A stretch of 64,000 nt of DNA from contig JAUIMM010000121.1 of NCBI GenBank assembly GCA_031769625.1, positions 6,596,001 through 6,660,000 on the forward strand, written 5' to 3'. The DNA is from Taudactylus pleione. Its lineage: Eukaryota; Chordata; Amphibia; Anura; Myobatrachidae. Below the pieces are notes generated by a model. That model made no database searches, was not told where the DNA came from, and worked only from the letters and a program-made list of their open reading frames with translations. Below are positions 10,692 to 21,110 of this stretch, piece after piece (position 1 is the stretch's first letter; each line of letters begins with the position of its first letter). A program made the translations under genes and the position numbers.

Positions 10692-11351
10692 CAGTGTTTC
10701 CCAACTCCAGTCCTCAGGGACCCATAGCCATGCATGTTTTACAGATCTTATCAGTGTCCCAAGTGAAATAATTAGCACCACCTGTGTATCTATTAAAATG
10801 TGTCAGCCAGTAATGAATACCCCTTTGCACCAACTTGGAGATCTGGAAAATCTGCATTGCTAGGTGTCCCTTAGGCATACTTGTCCACTCTCCCAGAAAG
10901 GCCGGGAGGCTCCTGAAAATCGTGTGATGACCCCGGCTGCCTAGAAGAGTGGGTAACTCTCCTGGAGGTGACCCCAACCCACGGCCACCCACTTCCTGAG
11001 TAAAGTGGGCAGTACAGATGGCCGTGTTTGTGATTTGGGTTTAATTGTGTCATTGTTAGGCTTACCATATCATCCCTTTAAACCGGGACACTCATGTATT
11101 ACACAGGTTCTGTGGCTCATTAAAACCAGGCAAAATCCAGGCTTGAAGTCAACCAGCCACATAACCTGTGTAATTCATGAGTGTCCCAGTTTAAAGAGAT
11201 AGTATGGTATGCCTAGTCAATGTGGCCCCTGTAATCGTGGCATTGTCTGGCGGGGATGGGGCCACAATGATGCAATCACTTCACCATGCCTCGGAACTGC
11301 CACCTCTGCTGTGCCACAGTAAGCTCTGATGACTGGAGTTGGGAAACACTG
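10692..11351. mobile_element. Non-autonomous hAT element (660 bp), CAGTGTTTCCCAACT termini
   Basis: CAGTGTTTCCCAACTCCAGT at the left is matched by ACTGGAGTTGGGAAACACTG at the right, a 20-bp inverted repeat that matches a recurrent hAT terminus in vertebrates. Flanking octamers GTATAAGT (10684-10691) and CTATAAGC (11352-11359) agree at 6 of 8 positions, consistent with an aged 8-bp duplication. It contains the nested element 11059-11213 and no transposase. Confidence 0.85.
11059..11213. mobile_element. 155-bp MITE with TA duplication
   Basis: GGCTTACCATATCATCCCTT at the left is inverted as a TAGTATGGTATGCC-type end at the right, and inverted homology continues inward through the CACTCATG and ACACAGGTT segments. 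TA flanks it at 11057-11058 and 11214-11215, as in Tc1/mariner-type MITEs. It sits inside the hAT element 10692-11351, so it is the younger of the two. Confidence 0.85.
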
Positions 11352-11359
11352 CTATAAGC

Positions 11360-11749
11360 TATATCATATAAAATAGTAACTGCCTACTGTCCCAGTTGAG
11401 TTTGTCAATTAAAGGGTGTTTTTAGGCAGTTCAGAGGGGTTGGGGGTGTCCAGTTTACTTGAGAAGCTGCCTTGAAGGACAATAGATGGTCCTGTGTCTT
11501 AGGTTGTCACTGTTGTAGTATCTTCTTGTAATAGTTTACAGCACTCTCCTAATTCTCCTTGTTATGTTATTAAGGAGGATTGGCATTATGTGTCTTTCCA
11601 GGATGGCACATTGCATCTGCCTGCATTACAAGTTGCGATGGTTGCACTACCTTAACTAGCTGATATGTGCGCAGCCGTGCAAGTGGCACATCACATGGAA
11701 TTTGCCCCTAAGATTACCTGTTGTGGTCACAGTAATGTTTTCATACAAT
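11360..11749. other. No gene seen
   Basis: Unassigned sequence between two elements; no supported reading frame or repeat. Confidence 0.35.
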
Positions 11750-11757
11750 CTTTCACT

Positions 11758-12220
11758 GAGATGCAATCAGATCACCGCCAGCCGTCAGAATCCCGACAAT
11801 GGAAGCCTGACCCAGGACTAAAGATAGGCGTCGAAATCCCGACACCTATCTTTAGCCTCACATCGAAATTCAAACAGCCAGCATACTGAATGAAGGTAGG
11901 GTTAGGATTAGGCACCCCCGGGGGGATTTAGGGTTAGGCACCCCCTGGGGTTGGTTAGGTTTAGGCTAGGGGAAGGGGGGGGTTTAGGGTTAGGACTACT
12001 GGGGGGAGGTTAGGCTGAGGCACCCCCCCGGGAGGGTTAGGTTTAGAGTGCGGGAAGGGGGCGTTAGGGTTAGGCACCACCGGGGGGAGGTTAGGGTTAG
12101 GCACCACGAAGGGAGGGTTAGGGTTAGGAGGTGAGATGGTTAAGGTACTTAACTCCCTTGTCGGCATCTTCATCAGGATATGAACCGGTGGCTGTTCAGC
12201 CGGGACTTCATACCCATTCC
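11758..12220. mobile_element. Non-autonomous hAT-like element with TTAGGG-rich core, copy 2
   Basis: Octamers CTTTCACT at 11750-11757 and 12221-12228 are identical. The right end CATACCCATTCC corresponds to the ATACCATTCC end of copy 1. The core (about 11900-12140) is the same degenerate TTAGG-GCACCCCC array. The minus-strand 110-codon frame across it (proline/asparagine-rich) is only the translated minisatellite. Confidence 0.85.
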
Positions 12221-12228
12221 CTTTCACT

Positions 12229-12781
12229 TTATGATGAGTTTTGATACAGAAGTATATTATGCTACATTTTTTCTCATAGAATATAATTTTCATTGAATCA
12301 ATGAATATGCTGTATTCACCGTAATAATCTTATGCAAACATGTCAGTTCATTCTGCAGGGCTGCCTACACAATAAGACGTTTGTTTTCAAAACAGAGGGC
12401 TCCCTCTTAGGAATGAAATTGCTGACTGATGACTTGCAGAATGTGATGTTATTACAGTCATAATTCCTATATGCTGTCTATAAAGCTGATTTGCTATAAT
12501 TCCTGAAGACTGAAGTGGAGAACGTGTACAGAAAATCATCTGGTGCAACCTGGCTAAAGGGGCCCATACAACTGCCGACAGATTTCCCAATCCTCTGATC
12601 ATATCGGAAATGGCGATTCGCCGGTCGTAAATGCCGATCAGCCATCATTGGTCACCGATCCGTCAGAGGATCAGTGAAATTCTACATGTTAAGAGTCACC
12701 GATTTGCAAATCGCGATCATATTTTGTTTGTGACCGGCAAATCAGTGAAATCCAACATGTTGGATTTCACCGATCCTCCAC
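12229..12781. repeat. No gene; truncated inverted-repeat element near its right edge
   Basis: From about 12560 to 12781 there are repeated segments of the kind CACCGATC, GATCAGTGAAAT and AATCAGTGAAATCCAACATG with inverted partners, typical of a MITE interior. It is cut by the left end of the gypsy LTR at 12782. The first 330 bases show nothing. Confidence 0.45.
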
Positions 12782-13370
12782 TGTCACGACCAGGGTTTCT
12801 CGGCATGGTGGTCGGCGGGTGTTACCTGTGAGGATGCTGTGGCGGGGGGCGTCTGGTGGTGGTGCTGGTGCCTGGCGGGGAGCGTTGGCTGCGTGTGGAC
12901 CTGTTTGAGCATATTGTCACTCTGTGCTGGTTAGGCCTGGCGGTGCTTCCGTTCCGCTTCGGCATGGGTGCCGCCATCTTGCTTTCAGCCATGTGACCTA
13001 GTCGGCCAATCCTGGCATGTCACATGCTCACTCTCTGACCAGTCACGGCTTAGCACTGGGTATTTAGGGGAGTTCAGAGCTCCCTTGCATTGCCAGTGCA
13101 ACGTGTTTCTCAACGCAAGCTGAGAGAGAGTTCCTGAGCTTGTCCATCTGCCTGTTGGATCTTTGCCTAAGCCTGCTTTACCTGACTTGCTCCACACCCT
13201 GCTGGAATCCCCTGCCTCCTCCCATTGCCTCTCCCTTGCCTTACCTGTGTCAGCTGTTACCCTGCACCCTGCCTCCACTTACATTTCCTCTGGACATTAT
13301 TCTCCTCAGCCTGCAATTCACCTCAGCCTGTAATTCATTTCAGCCTCACCACAGTCTGGAGCGAATTTAT
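12782..13370 (+). repeat. 5' part of the gypsy LTR (first copy)
   Basis: GC-rich start TGTCACGACCAGGG followed by a pyrimidine-rich tract (CTGCCTCCTCCC...). The portion from 13027 onward recurs at 15619 and 18211. The first ~245 bases occur only here, because the later copies were joined at an internal LTR position through the short shared sequence GTCACA. Confidence 0.7.
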
Positions 13371-13390
13371 TCTGGTGCATTGCAGGACGT

Positions 13391-14268
13391 TTGGAAAACC
13401 TGGAAGCTATGCAACATCAAATGGCTCAGTTCATGCAAGAAATAACTAACCGACAGGATAATTTGCAAACTTCTCTATCCACTCCTAGTGCAACAGTAGT
13501 TACACCTGCTCCTTTGTCTGCAAATACAGGTTACAGGACATCCCCCCCCGCTTACACCTTCCTATGCCAAGTAAATTCGACGGCAATCCCAAGCTTTGTC
13601 GTGGATTCCTGAATCAGTGTGATATACACTTCACCTTACAGCCTGATAATTTTCCAACTGCAAGAACTAAAGTGGCCTACATCGTGTCTCTGTTGTCCGG
13701 CTCAGCCTTGGATTGGGCTTCCCCACTCTGGGAGTGTTCAGATTCTCTGCTGGATAACTACACTGACTTTGTGACATCATTCAGGAGGATTTTTGATGAG
13801 CCTGGACATACTGTATCAGCTCTTCTAGTATTATGACACTGAAACAAGGAACCCGTCCTGTCAGCCAATATGCCGTACAGTTTCAGATTTTAGCATCAGA
13901 ACTCAAGTGGAATGGGCTTTCTGATCGGCTAAAGGATGATCTGGTCACCTGTGACCTTCCTGCTAACCTAAATGATATAATTTCCCTCTGTAATAAGATT
14001 GACCTACGCGTCAGAACGTCAGGCTGAAAAGCACAGAACTGACCGGCAAAGGTCATTTACTCCTCCAACTACTACCCGTCCATCTCCTCCCTCTACTACC
14101 CGTCCATCTCCTCCTTCTACAGATGAAGAGCCTATGCAGGTGAATGACACCCGTCTCTACAAAGGGAAACGCCAGAGAAGAATATTAAAAAACCTCTGCC
14201 TATACTGTGGAGATGCGGGTCACCTGGTGGCCTCCTGTTCCCATAAATTGGGAAATGCCCGTTCCTGA
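13391..14268 (+). pseudogene. Gypsy gag, first tandem unit
   Basis: A broken Gag reading passes through at least three frames. The N-terminal part has a coiled segment beginning MENLEAMQHQ. The capsid-like core contains FDGNPKLCRGFLNQCDIHF and TKVAYIVSLLSGSALDWA, the standard Ty3/gypsy Gag signature. Near the end a CCHC zinc knuckle, CLYCGDAGHLVASC (about 14194-14235), would bind RNA. In Gag's normal role these domains assemble the particle. Frame changes fall near 13565, 13835 and 14000. The same breaks recur in the second unit. Confidence 0.88.
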
Positions 14269-14297
14269 CTGAACCTGGGAACATCAAGTTAGGAGTA

Positions 14298-14720
14298 ATG
14301 AGACCGTCCCCAACCTGTAAAGATTTTGCATTAAACCTAGCCTTAGATTTCAAGACTAAGCCTGTCTTTGTTGCTGCTTTGTTAGATTCTGGAGTAGCCG
14401 GAAATTTCATGACTTCCAGTCTAGTTGACAAACTACGGATTGCTTGTTCTTCTCTCAAGCCTTCGATTTCCTTGACCGCTGTAGATGGGCGCCCTCTGAC
14501 TAATGGAGTTGTTACCAAAGAAACTCTGCCAGTACTGGTCCGTATTGGAGCATTGCATTCTGAGTCTCTGAAATTCCTAGTGATTCCTGAAGCCTCTCAA
14601 GACATAATTTTAGGGCTACCCTGGTTACGCCAGCACAATTCCAGGATAGATTGGTGCTCAATGCAAATCCTTTCTTGGGGGGCTGACTGTCAAAAATCCT
14701 GTCTTCCCAAGATACAACCT
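14298..14720 (+). pseudogene. Gypsy aspartic protease, first tandem unit
   Basis: An open stretch shows LLDSGVAGNF, the D-S-G active site of a retropepsin-like protease, then ILGLPWLRQHN, the conserved second half of the fold. In an intact element this protease cleaves the Gag-Pol precursor. It follows the gag zinc knuckle and precedes the RT, the normal Ty3/gypsy order. The frame is lost before the RT begins. Confidence 0.85.
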
Positions 14721-14779
14721 GTAAGGAGAACAGTCTCATTAACACCACCACCAATTCCCAAAGAATATCAAATGTTTAC

Positions 14780-15618
14780 TGATTTTTTTTTTCTGAACAG
14801 CAGGCAAATATCTTACCTCCTTACAGAGAATGGGATTGTCCAATTGATTTTTTGCCAGACAAGATGTCTCCTCATGGTCGTACCTATCCTCTATCCTTGC
14901 CAGAGACCAAAGCTATGTCTAAGTACATCCAGGAGAATTTGGCGAAGGGTTTATCTGTTCTTCCACCTCTCCTGCAGGAGCTGGGTTCTTTTTTGTTGCT
15001 AAGAAGGATGGAGGCCTAAGACCATGTATAGATTATCACTGTCTTAATGATATAATGGTCAAGAATAGGTACCCACTTCCTTTAATCACAGAGTTATTCA
15101 ACAGAGTCAAAGAATCCATCATATTCTCAAAACTAGATTTGCGAGGGGCCTATAATCTCATCCGTATCTGCGCAGGCGATGAATGGAAAACCGCTTTTAA
15201 TACCAGGGATGGTCATTTTGAATACCTTGTGATGCCCTTCGGATTATGTAATGCCCCTGCTGTTTTTCAAAGATTTGTAAATTCAATTTTTCGGGACTAT
15301 ATATCTCAGTAGTTGTCTGTTTGGACGATATATTAATTTTCTCGTCTCCAGAAGAACATCATAAACATGTGAAGGAGGTGTTATCTCAATTAAGGAAGAA
15401 TCATCTTTACTGCTAACTGGAGAAATGTGTCTTTAGTGTACCCAGTGTGCCATTCCTTGGCTATGTCATCTCTGGTTCTAGTCTAGAAATGGACCCCAAG
15501 AAGGTTCAGGCAATCCTGGATTGGTCCCGACCTCAAACTCTGAAAGCCATTCAGAGACTGCTTGGATTTGCAAATTATTACAGACATTTTATCAAGGGAT
15601 TTTCTTCTTTGTCACAGG
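14780..15618 (+). pseudogene. Gypsy reverse transcriptase, truncated, first tandem unit
   Basis: Visible RT blocks in order: [13 protein letters not shown] and [16 protein letters not shown] (catalytic block A, with LDL), then [20 protein letters not shown] (block B), then, after a frameshift near 15306, LDDILIFS (block C), and LGFANYYRHFIKGFSSL. An in-frame stop interrupts the sequence near 15414. The coding sequence ends abruptly at about 15615, where it joins an internal LTR position, so the end of RT, RNase H and integrase are gone. Confidence 0.9.
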
Positions 15619-15982
15619 CTCACTCTCTGACCAGTCACGGCTTAGCACTGGGTATTTAGGGGAGTTCAGAGCTCCCTTGCATTGCCAGTGCAACGTGTTT
15701 CTCAACGCAAGCTGAGAGAGAGTTCCTGAGCTTGTCCATCTGCCTGTTGGATCTTTGCCTAAGCCTGCTTTACCTGACCTGCTCCACACCCTGCTGGAAT
15801 CCCCTGCCTCCTCCCATTGCCTCTCCCTTGCCTTACCTGTGTCAGCTGTTACCCTGCACCCTGCCTCCACTTACATTTCCTCTGGACATTATTCTCCTCA
15901 GCCTGCAATTCACCTCAGCCTGTAATTCATTTCAGCCTCACCACAGTCTGGAGCGAATTTATTCTGGTGCATTGCAGGACGT

Positions 15983-16860
15983 TTGGAAAACCTGGAAGCT
16001 ATGCAACATCAAATGGCTCAGTTCATGCAAGAAATAACTAACCGACAGGATAATTTGCAAACTTCTCTATCCACTCCTAGTGCAACAGTAGTTACACCTG
16101 CTCCTTTGTCTGCAAATACAGGTTACAGGACATCCCCCCCCGCTTACACCTTCCTATGCCAAGTAAATTCGACGGCAATCCCAAGCTTTGTCGTGGATTC
16201 CTGAATCAGTGTGATATACACTTCACCTTACAGCCTGATAATTTTCCAACTGCAAGAACTAAAGTGGCCTACATCGTGTCTCTGTTGTCCGGCTCAGCCT
16301 TGGATTGGGCTTCCCCACTCTGGGAGTGTTCAGATTCTCTGCTGGATAACTACACTGACTTTGTGACATCATTCAGGAGGATTTTTGATGAGCCTGGACA
16401 TACTGTATCAGCTCTTCTAGTATTATGACACTGAAACAAGGAACCCGTCCTGTCAGCCAATATGCCGTACAGTTTCAGATTTTAGCATCAGAACTCAAGT
16501 GGAATGGGCTTTCTGATCGGCTAAAGGATGATCTGGTCACCTGTGACCTTCCTGCTAACCTAAATGATATAATTTCCCTCTGTAATAAGATTGACCTACG
16601 CGTCAGAACGTCAGGCTGAAAAGCACAGAACTGACCGGCAAAGGTCATTTACTCCTCCAACTACTACCCGTCCATCTCCTCCCTCTACTACCCGTCCATC
16701 TCCTCCTTCTACAGATGAAGAGCCTATGCAGGTGAATGACACCCGTCTCTACAAAGGGAAACGCCAGAGAAGAATATTAAAAAACCTCTGCCTATACTGT
16801 GGAGATGCGGGTCACCTGGTGGCCTCCTGTTCCCATAAATTGGGAAATGCCCGTTCCTGA
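15983..16860 (+). pseudogene. Gypsy gag, second tandem unit
   Basis: Near-identical copy of the gag remnant at 13391-14268, with the same coiled N-terminus, capsid-like core, three frame changes and CCHC knuckle. It adds no information on function beyond the first copy; its interest is that all lesions are shared. Confidence 0.88.
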
Positions 16861-16889
16861 CTGAACCTGGGAACATCAAGTTAGGAGTA

Positions 16890-17312
16890 ATGAGACCGTC
16901 CCCAACCTGTAAAGATTTTGCATTAAACCTAGCCTTAGATTTCAAGACTAAGCCTGTCTTTGTTGCTGCTTTGTTAGATTCTGGAGTAGCCGGAAATTTC
17001 ATGACTTCCAGTCTAGTTGACAAACTACGGATTGCTTGTTCTTCTCTCAAGCCTTCGATTTCCTTGACCGCTGTAGATGGGCGCCCTCTGACTAATGGAG
17101 TTGTTACCAAAGAAACTCTGCCAGTACTGGTCCGTATTGGAGCATTGCATTCTGAGTCTCTGAAATTCCTAGTGATTCCTGAAGCCTCTCAAGACATAAT
17201 TTTAGGGCTACCCTGGTTACGCCAGCACAATTCCAGGATAGATTGGTGCTCAATGCAAATCCTTTCTTGGGGGGCTGACTGTCAAAAATCCTGTCTTCCC
17301 AAGATACAACCT
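16890..17312 (+). pseudogene. Gypsy aspartic protease, second tandem unit
   Basis: Duplicate of 14298-14720 with the DSG active site intact and the same loss of frame before RT. Confidence 0.85.
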
Positions 17313-17371
17313 GTAAGGAGAACAGTCTCATTAACACCACCACCAATTCCCAAAGAATATCAAATGTTTAC

Positions 17372-18210
17372 TGATTTTTTTTTTCTGAACAGCAGGCAAA
17401 TATCTTACCTCCTCACAGAGAATGGGATTGTCCAATTGATTTTTTGCCAGACAAGATGTCTCCTCATGGTCGTACCTATCCTCTATCCTTGCCAGAGACC
17501 AAAGCTATGTCTAAGTACATCCAGGAGAATTTGGAGAAGGGTTTATCTGTTCTTCCACCTCTCCTGCAGGAGCTGGGTTCTTTTTTGTTGCTAAGAAGGA
17601 TGGAGGCCTAAGACCATGTATAGATTATCACTGTCTTAATGATATAATGGTCAAGAATAGGTACCCACTTCCTTTAATCACAGAGTTATTCAACAGAGTC
17701 AAAGAATCCATCATATTCTCAAAACTAGATTTGCGAGGGGCCTATAATCTCATCCGTATCTGCGCAGGCGATGAATGGAAAACCGCTTTTAATACCAGGG
17801 ATGGTCATTTTGAATACCTTGTGATGCCCTTCGGATTATGTAATGCCCCTGCTGTTTTTCAAAGATTTGTAAATTCAATTTTTCGGGACTATATATCTCA
17901 GTAGTTGTCTGTTTGGACGATATATTAATTTTCTCGTCTCCAGAAGAACATCATAAACATGTGAAGGAGGTGTTATCTCAATTAAGGAAGAATCATCTTT
18001 ACTGCTAACTGGAGAAATGTGTCTTTAGTGTACCCAGTGTGCCATTCCTTGGCTATGTCATCTCTGGTTCTAGTCTAGAAATGGACCCCAAGAAGGTTCA
18101 GGCAATCCTGGATTGGTCCCGACCTCAAACTCTGAAAGCCATTCAGAGACTGCTTGGATTTGCAAATTATTACAGACATTTTATCAAGGGATTTTCTTCT
18201 TTGTCACAGG
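17372..18210 (+). pseudogene. Gypsy reverse transcriptase, truncated, second tandem unit
   Basis: Duplicate of 14780-15618, including LDL and LDD catalytic blocks, the frameshift between blocks B and C, the internal stop and the abrupt end at the LTR junction. Confidence 0.9.
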
Positions 18211-18794
18211 CTCACTCTCTGACCAGTCACGGCTTAGCACTGGGTATTTAGGGGAGTTCAGAGCTCCCTTGCATTGCCAGTGCAACGTGTTTCTCAACGC
18301 AAGCTGAGAGAGAGTTCCTGAGCTTGTCCATCTGCCTGTTGGATCTTTGCCTAAGCCTGCTTTACCTGACCTGCTCCACACCCTGCTGGAATCCCCTGCC
18401 TCCTCCCATTGCCTCTCCCTTGCCTGAGTACCTGTGTCAGCTGTTACCCTGCACCCTGCCTCCACTTACATTTCCTCTGGACATTATTCACCTCAGCTTG
18501 CAATTCACCTCAGCCTGTAATTCATTTCAGCCTCACCACAAATGCATACTGGACTGTTCCTGCCTGTCACTATCTGGACATTCTCCCATTTGCTTCACTA
18601 CAGTTCCCAAGTGCACTTCAGTGCTATACCTGGACTTTTTCTTTTGCCATTTCCATGTCTACTAAACCACTCATTAAAAGTTCCAAATTTTCATTTAAAT
18701 CCGCTTCTGTGTCTGCTCCTATCACCACCCCAGGTCCCCAACAAAACCAGAACCTCACATCCACCCGACATCTGGTGATTGCAGTATTGTGACA
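18211..18794 (+). repeat. Gypsy LTR, internal-to-3' portion (third copy)
   Basis: Bases 18211-18537 repeat the LTR portion of the two units with slightly more differences (for example an extra GAG within TTGCCTGAGTACCTG). After 18538 the sequence leaves the repeat and continues as LTR 3' sequence with CATTAAAAGTTCC (a candidate polyadenylation region) to TATTGTGACA. This is the only place where the LTR 3' end survives. Confidence 0.7.
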
Positions 18795-19086
18795 GTCACT
18801 GGTGTATGGGACCTTTACGTGGGTCATGATATAATTAGCTCTTATTACAAATATAACTGTGTTGAGTTTACAAGAATAATGAGGACATAGCATCACCTTC
18901 TGGAAAATGCTAAGGATAATAATAAGCTAAGTTTCTGAGCAATACTCAAATAATAATAATCAGGTTTTTGTCTAGGGAACCAACATTTTGGGTGAGCCTA
19001 AAACACTGAATGAGTGGCATAATGTCTTTATCTTCACCATACATCTCCCTCATTATGCACCAGCTGCTGACATGGATGGGCAGCTT
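18795..19086. other. No gene; includes a dispersed repeat
   Basis: TTTACAAGAATAATGAGGA near 18868 and the following ~80 bases match 9403-9487. Otherwise unassigned. Confidence 0.5.
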
Positions 19087-19640
19087 CTTACGGTATGCAG
19101 TCGGGAAGCCTGCGGACGTAATCCCGATGGCCGGTTTCCCGACTGCTTTATCCCGGAGAGGGTTAAATGACAGGTGTCTAACACTAGACGCCTGTCATTT
19201 TACCGATGCCGGGAGACTAGCACCCGGCATCCCGTTTGAAGTGATGCCGGGCGCCGCTGCGGACAGCCGCTCGTGGGGGAGAGGGTTAGGTTTAGGGCTC
19301 CCGGGGGGACTTGGGGTTTGGCACCCCCCGGGTGGTTAGGGTTAGGCTAGGGGAAGGGAGGGTTAGGGTTAGGCACCCCCAGGGGGGTCTTAGGGTTAGG
19401 CACCCCCCGGGGGACTTAGGTTTAGGCGGCAGGGAAGGGGGGGTTAGGTTTAGGCACTTAGAGGGGGGATTAGGGTTAGGCATTGGGGCGAAGGTTAGGG
19501 TTAGGCACCCCTCAGGAGGGTTAGGGTTAGGGGTAGGAGGTTAGGTTAGTAAATACTTACCTAGGGACGATCGGGATTTTCAGTCATGTCTGGCAGGTGC
19601 TGTCGGGATTTGAACTGCCGACAACAGTGAAGTGTGCAAT
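19087..19640. mobile_element. TTAGGG-cored hAT-like element, copy 3 (ends approximate)
   Basis: Starts near GGTATGCAGTCGGGAAGCC with an inverted segment (GACAGGTGTC...GACGCCTGTC at about 19170-19197), then the TTAGG-GCACCCCC array (19280-19545). It closes with GATCGGGATTTTCAG and GGGATTTGAACTGCCGAC. I cannot find a clean 8-bp duplication, so the right end may be truncated. Confidence 0.65.
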
Positions 19641-20440
19641 GATGCGGCTATGATGAATGGCTGCTGCTGCTGGTGTTCTTGTGGATCAGATGCTAATGTC
19701 CATACAGGAACAGGTGACCAGCAGAGGTGTTCGAGAGTGGTGATAGAACAGCCACTGCTGCTGAAGTTCTTACGGTGTCAGGTGGCCGGCAACAGTGAGG
19801 GGAGCGATGGATTCGGTAAAGTGGTGGTAATAATCCTGTAGACCAGGAGCAGGATCGGGTGGCTAACAAAGGCTTGTCCGGAGTAGGAGCGTGAATGTCA
19901 ACGCGTTTCATCCTGTATACCACTGGGACTTTCTCAAGACTCGAAAAAGTCCCAGTGGTATACAGGATGAAATGCGTCTGCTCCACAAGAACACTAGCAG
20001 CAGCGGCCATTCACCATTGCCGCATCCATCTAACACTTCACTGTTGCTAGCCACCTGTCCCTGTATGGACACCATCATTCTGGTCCTCAGGGACACCAGC
20101 AGCAGTGGCTTTCACACCGTTTACCACCTCCATCATAGTCTATTGAGACCCATCACCTATTATGGAGGAAGGTATTTTGAATTGGATTTCTGTGTGGGGC
20201 CGTGTTAATTACAATGAGTTGGGGATATCCTAAGTGGAACTATATCTGCCCATTTGGATCGAGGTAACAAGTTACTTTTATTCCAACCGCTAGACATTGT
20301 GAATATTGCTGGGACGCTAGTATTTTATTCACTGCTGCGGAGTGTAAATTTTTCAGGCTGTCTGTGTGAGAACATTACTATCGCAACACACTTGCTTTCA
20401 ATTACAGGATCAAAGATACATTTGCAATAATTTGTAACAA
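19641..20440. repeat. Head-to-head inverted repeat around a long palindrome, PLE-arm-like
   Basis: Segments on either side of about 19939 are diverged inverted relatives: CACAAGAACACTAGCAGCAG on the right, and the complement of CTGCTGGTGTTCTTGTG on the left. GCCACCTG and CTGTATGGACA blocks also occur in inverted order. The centre is the palindrome 19901-19977. The ACGCGTTTC motif there is shared with the arms of PLE 1 and with 49461-49470, suggesting two abutting Penelope-type arms. No coding region is left. Confidence 0.5.
19901..19977. repeat. Palindrome with 32-bp arms
   Basis: Arms 19901-19932 and 19946-19977 are inverted copies with a single mismatch, separated by 13 bases. The outer end of the left arm is ACGCGTTTCATCC. 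Confidence 0.95.
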
Positions 20441-21110
20441 CAAGTTTCTAATGAGCTGGGAACACTTATCTCCACACAGGAGTGGGAATTCAACAGCTCT
20501 GTATGCATGCAAGGTTCCTTATAAAATTCCAATATATGGCAATTTTATTATACTAGAATCAATGTTTTTTTCATATGAAGTTTGCCGTTATATCAATTGT
20601 GGTTTTACTCTTTGGTTTTATATTGTCTAGACATATATAAAATAGGGGTCCCGTTATAAACAGTAACCTGTATATCACGATTCCATTTGCTATTCAGTCT
20701 CCTAGATAGAGATCTCTACAAAACAGTGGTTATACTCCACTATTCAGTGTTATATGTTAATTGTTGTATGTCTATTATATTTATGTGGTATATGTATTAA
20801 AACATTTTATTCTAATCAAGCCTCCTGTTCAATCAGACAGCAAACCGATCTATATTTAAAATATCTAAGTTTTGTATTCATCTATAAAATACAGTGTTTG
20901 GCGCAGTTTTATCTTTTTCTCCTTTGTCAGTGGTACCAATTTACCTAGTGGTAGTGATATAGCTGAGTTATACATACTCTATACTCTTTCTGCTATGGAA
21001 AGACACTGTGGGGCTCCTCTGTACACTATGGAGGCTGATGGAAAAGATGCGCGGAGAATCCACACATGCACAGTGTCGCATTCCTTCTGGGGTCAGAGGT
21101 TGCGCCAGCG
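20441..21110. other. No gene seen
   Basis: AT-rich DNA with short open frames lacking any domain. No complete repeat is recognisable. Confidence 0.35.

Larger units (their letters stand above)
15619..18210 (+). repeat. Second tandem unit of the gypsy remnant (LTR portion, gag, protease, RT)
   Basis: Every landmark is repeated 2592 bases downstream of the first unit: gag from 15983, zinc knuckle about 16786-16827, protease from 16890, RT LDL block after 17647 and the truncated RT end at 18210. By eye only a few substitutions separate the two units (for example ACTTGCTCC/ACCTGCTCC, TTACAGAG/TCACAGAG, GCGAAGG/GAGAAGG). All frameshifts and stops are shared. The duplication therefore happened after the element was already dead, or the dead element was copied as a block. 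Confidence 0.93.
12782..18794 (+). mobile_element. Ty3/gypsy retrotransposon remnant with a 2592-bp internal tandem duplication
   Basis: The element opens with TGTCACGACC and closes with TATTGTGACA, plausible LTR extremities, with only a partly matching flanking pentamer (TCCAC versus GTCAC). Order: LTR 5' portion, gag, protease, truncated RT, then LTR portion, gag, protease, truncated RT again, then a third LTR portion continuing to the LTR 3' end. The period is exactly 2592 bases (13027 corresponds to 15619 and 18211). RNase H and integrase are missing in both units. The family resembles the Sushi/Mart-type lineage by its zinc knuckle and protease, but that is a judgement by eye. Confidence 0.85.

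Noticed and set aside
11900..12140. True interstitial telomere array
   Set aside because: TTAGGG occurs only as part of longer GGTTAGGCACCCCC-type units within a mobile element; no pure (TTAGGG)n run is present.
13140..13449. Overlapping ~100-codon frames before gag in each gypsy unit
   Set aside because: They lie in the pyrimidine-rich LTR/leader, occur identically in both tandem units, and have no Gag or other domain.
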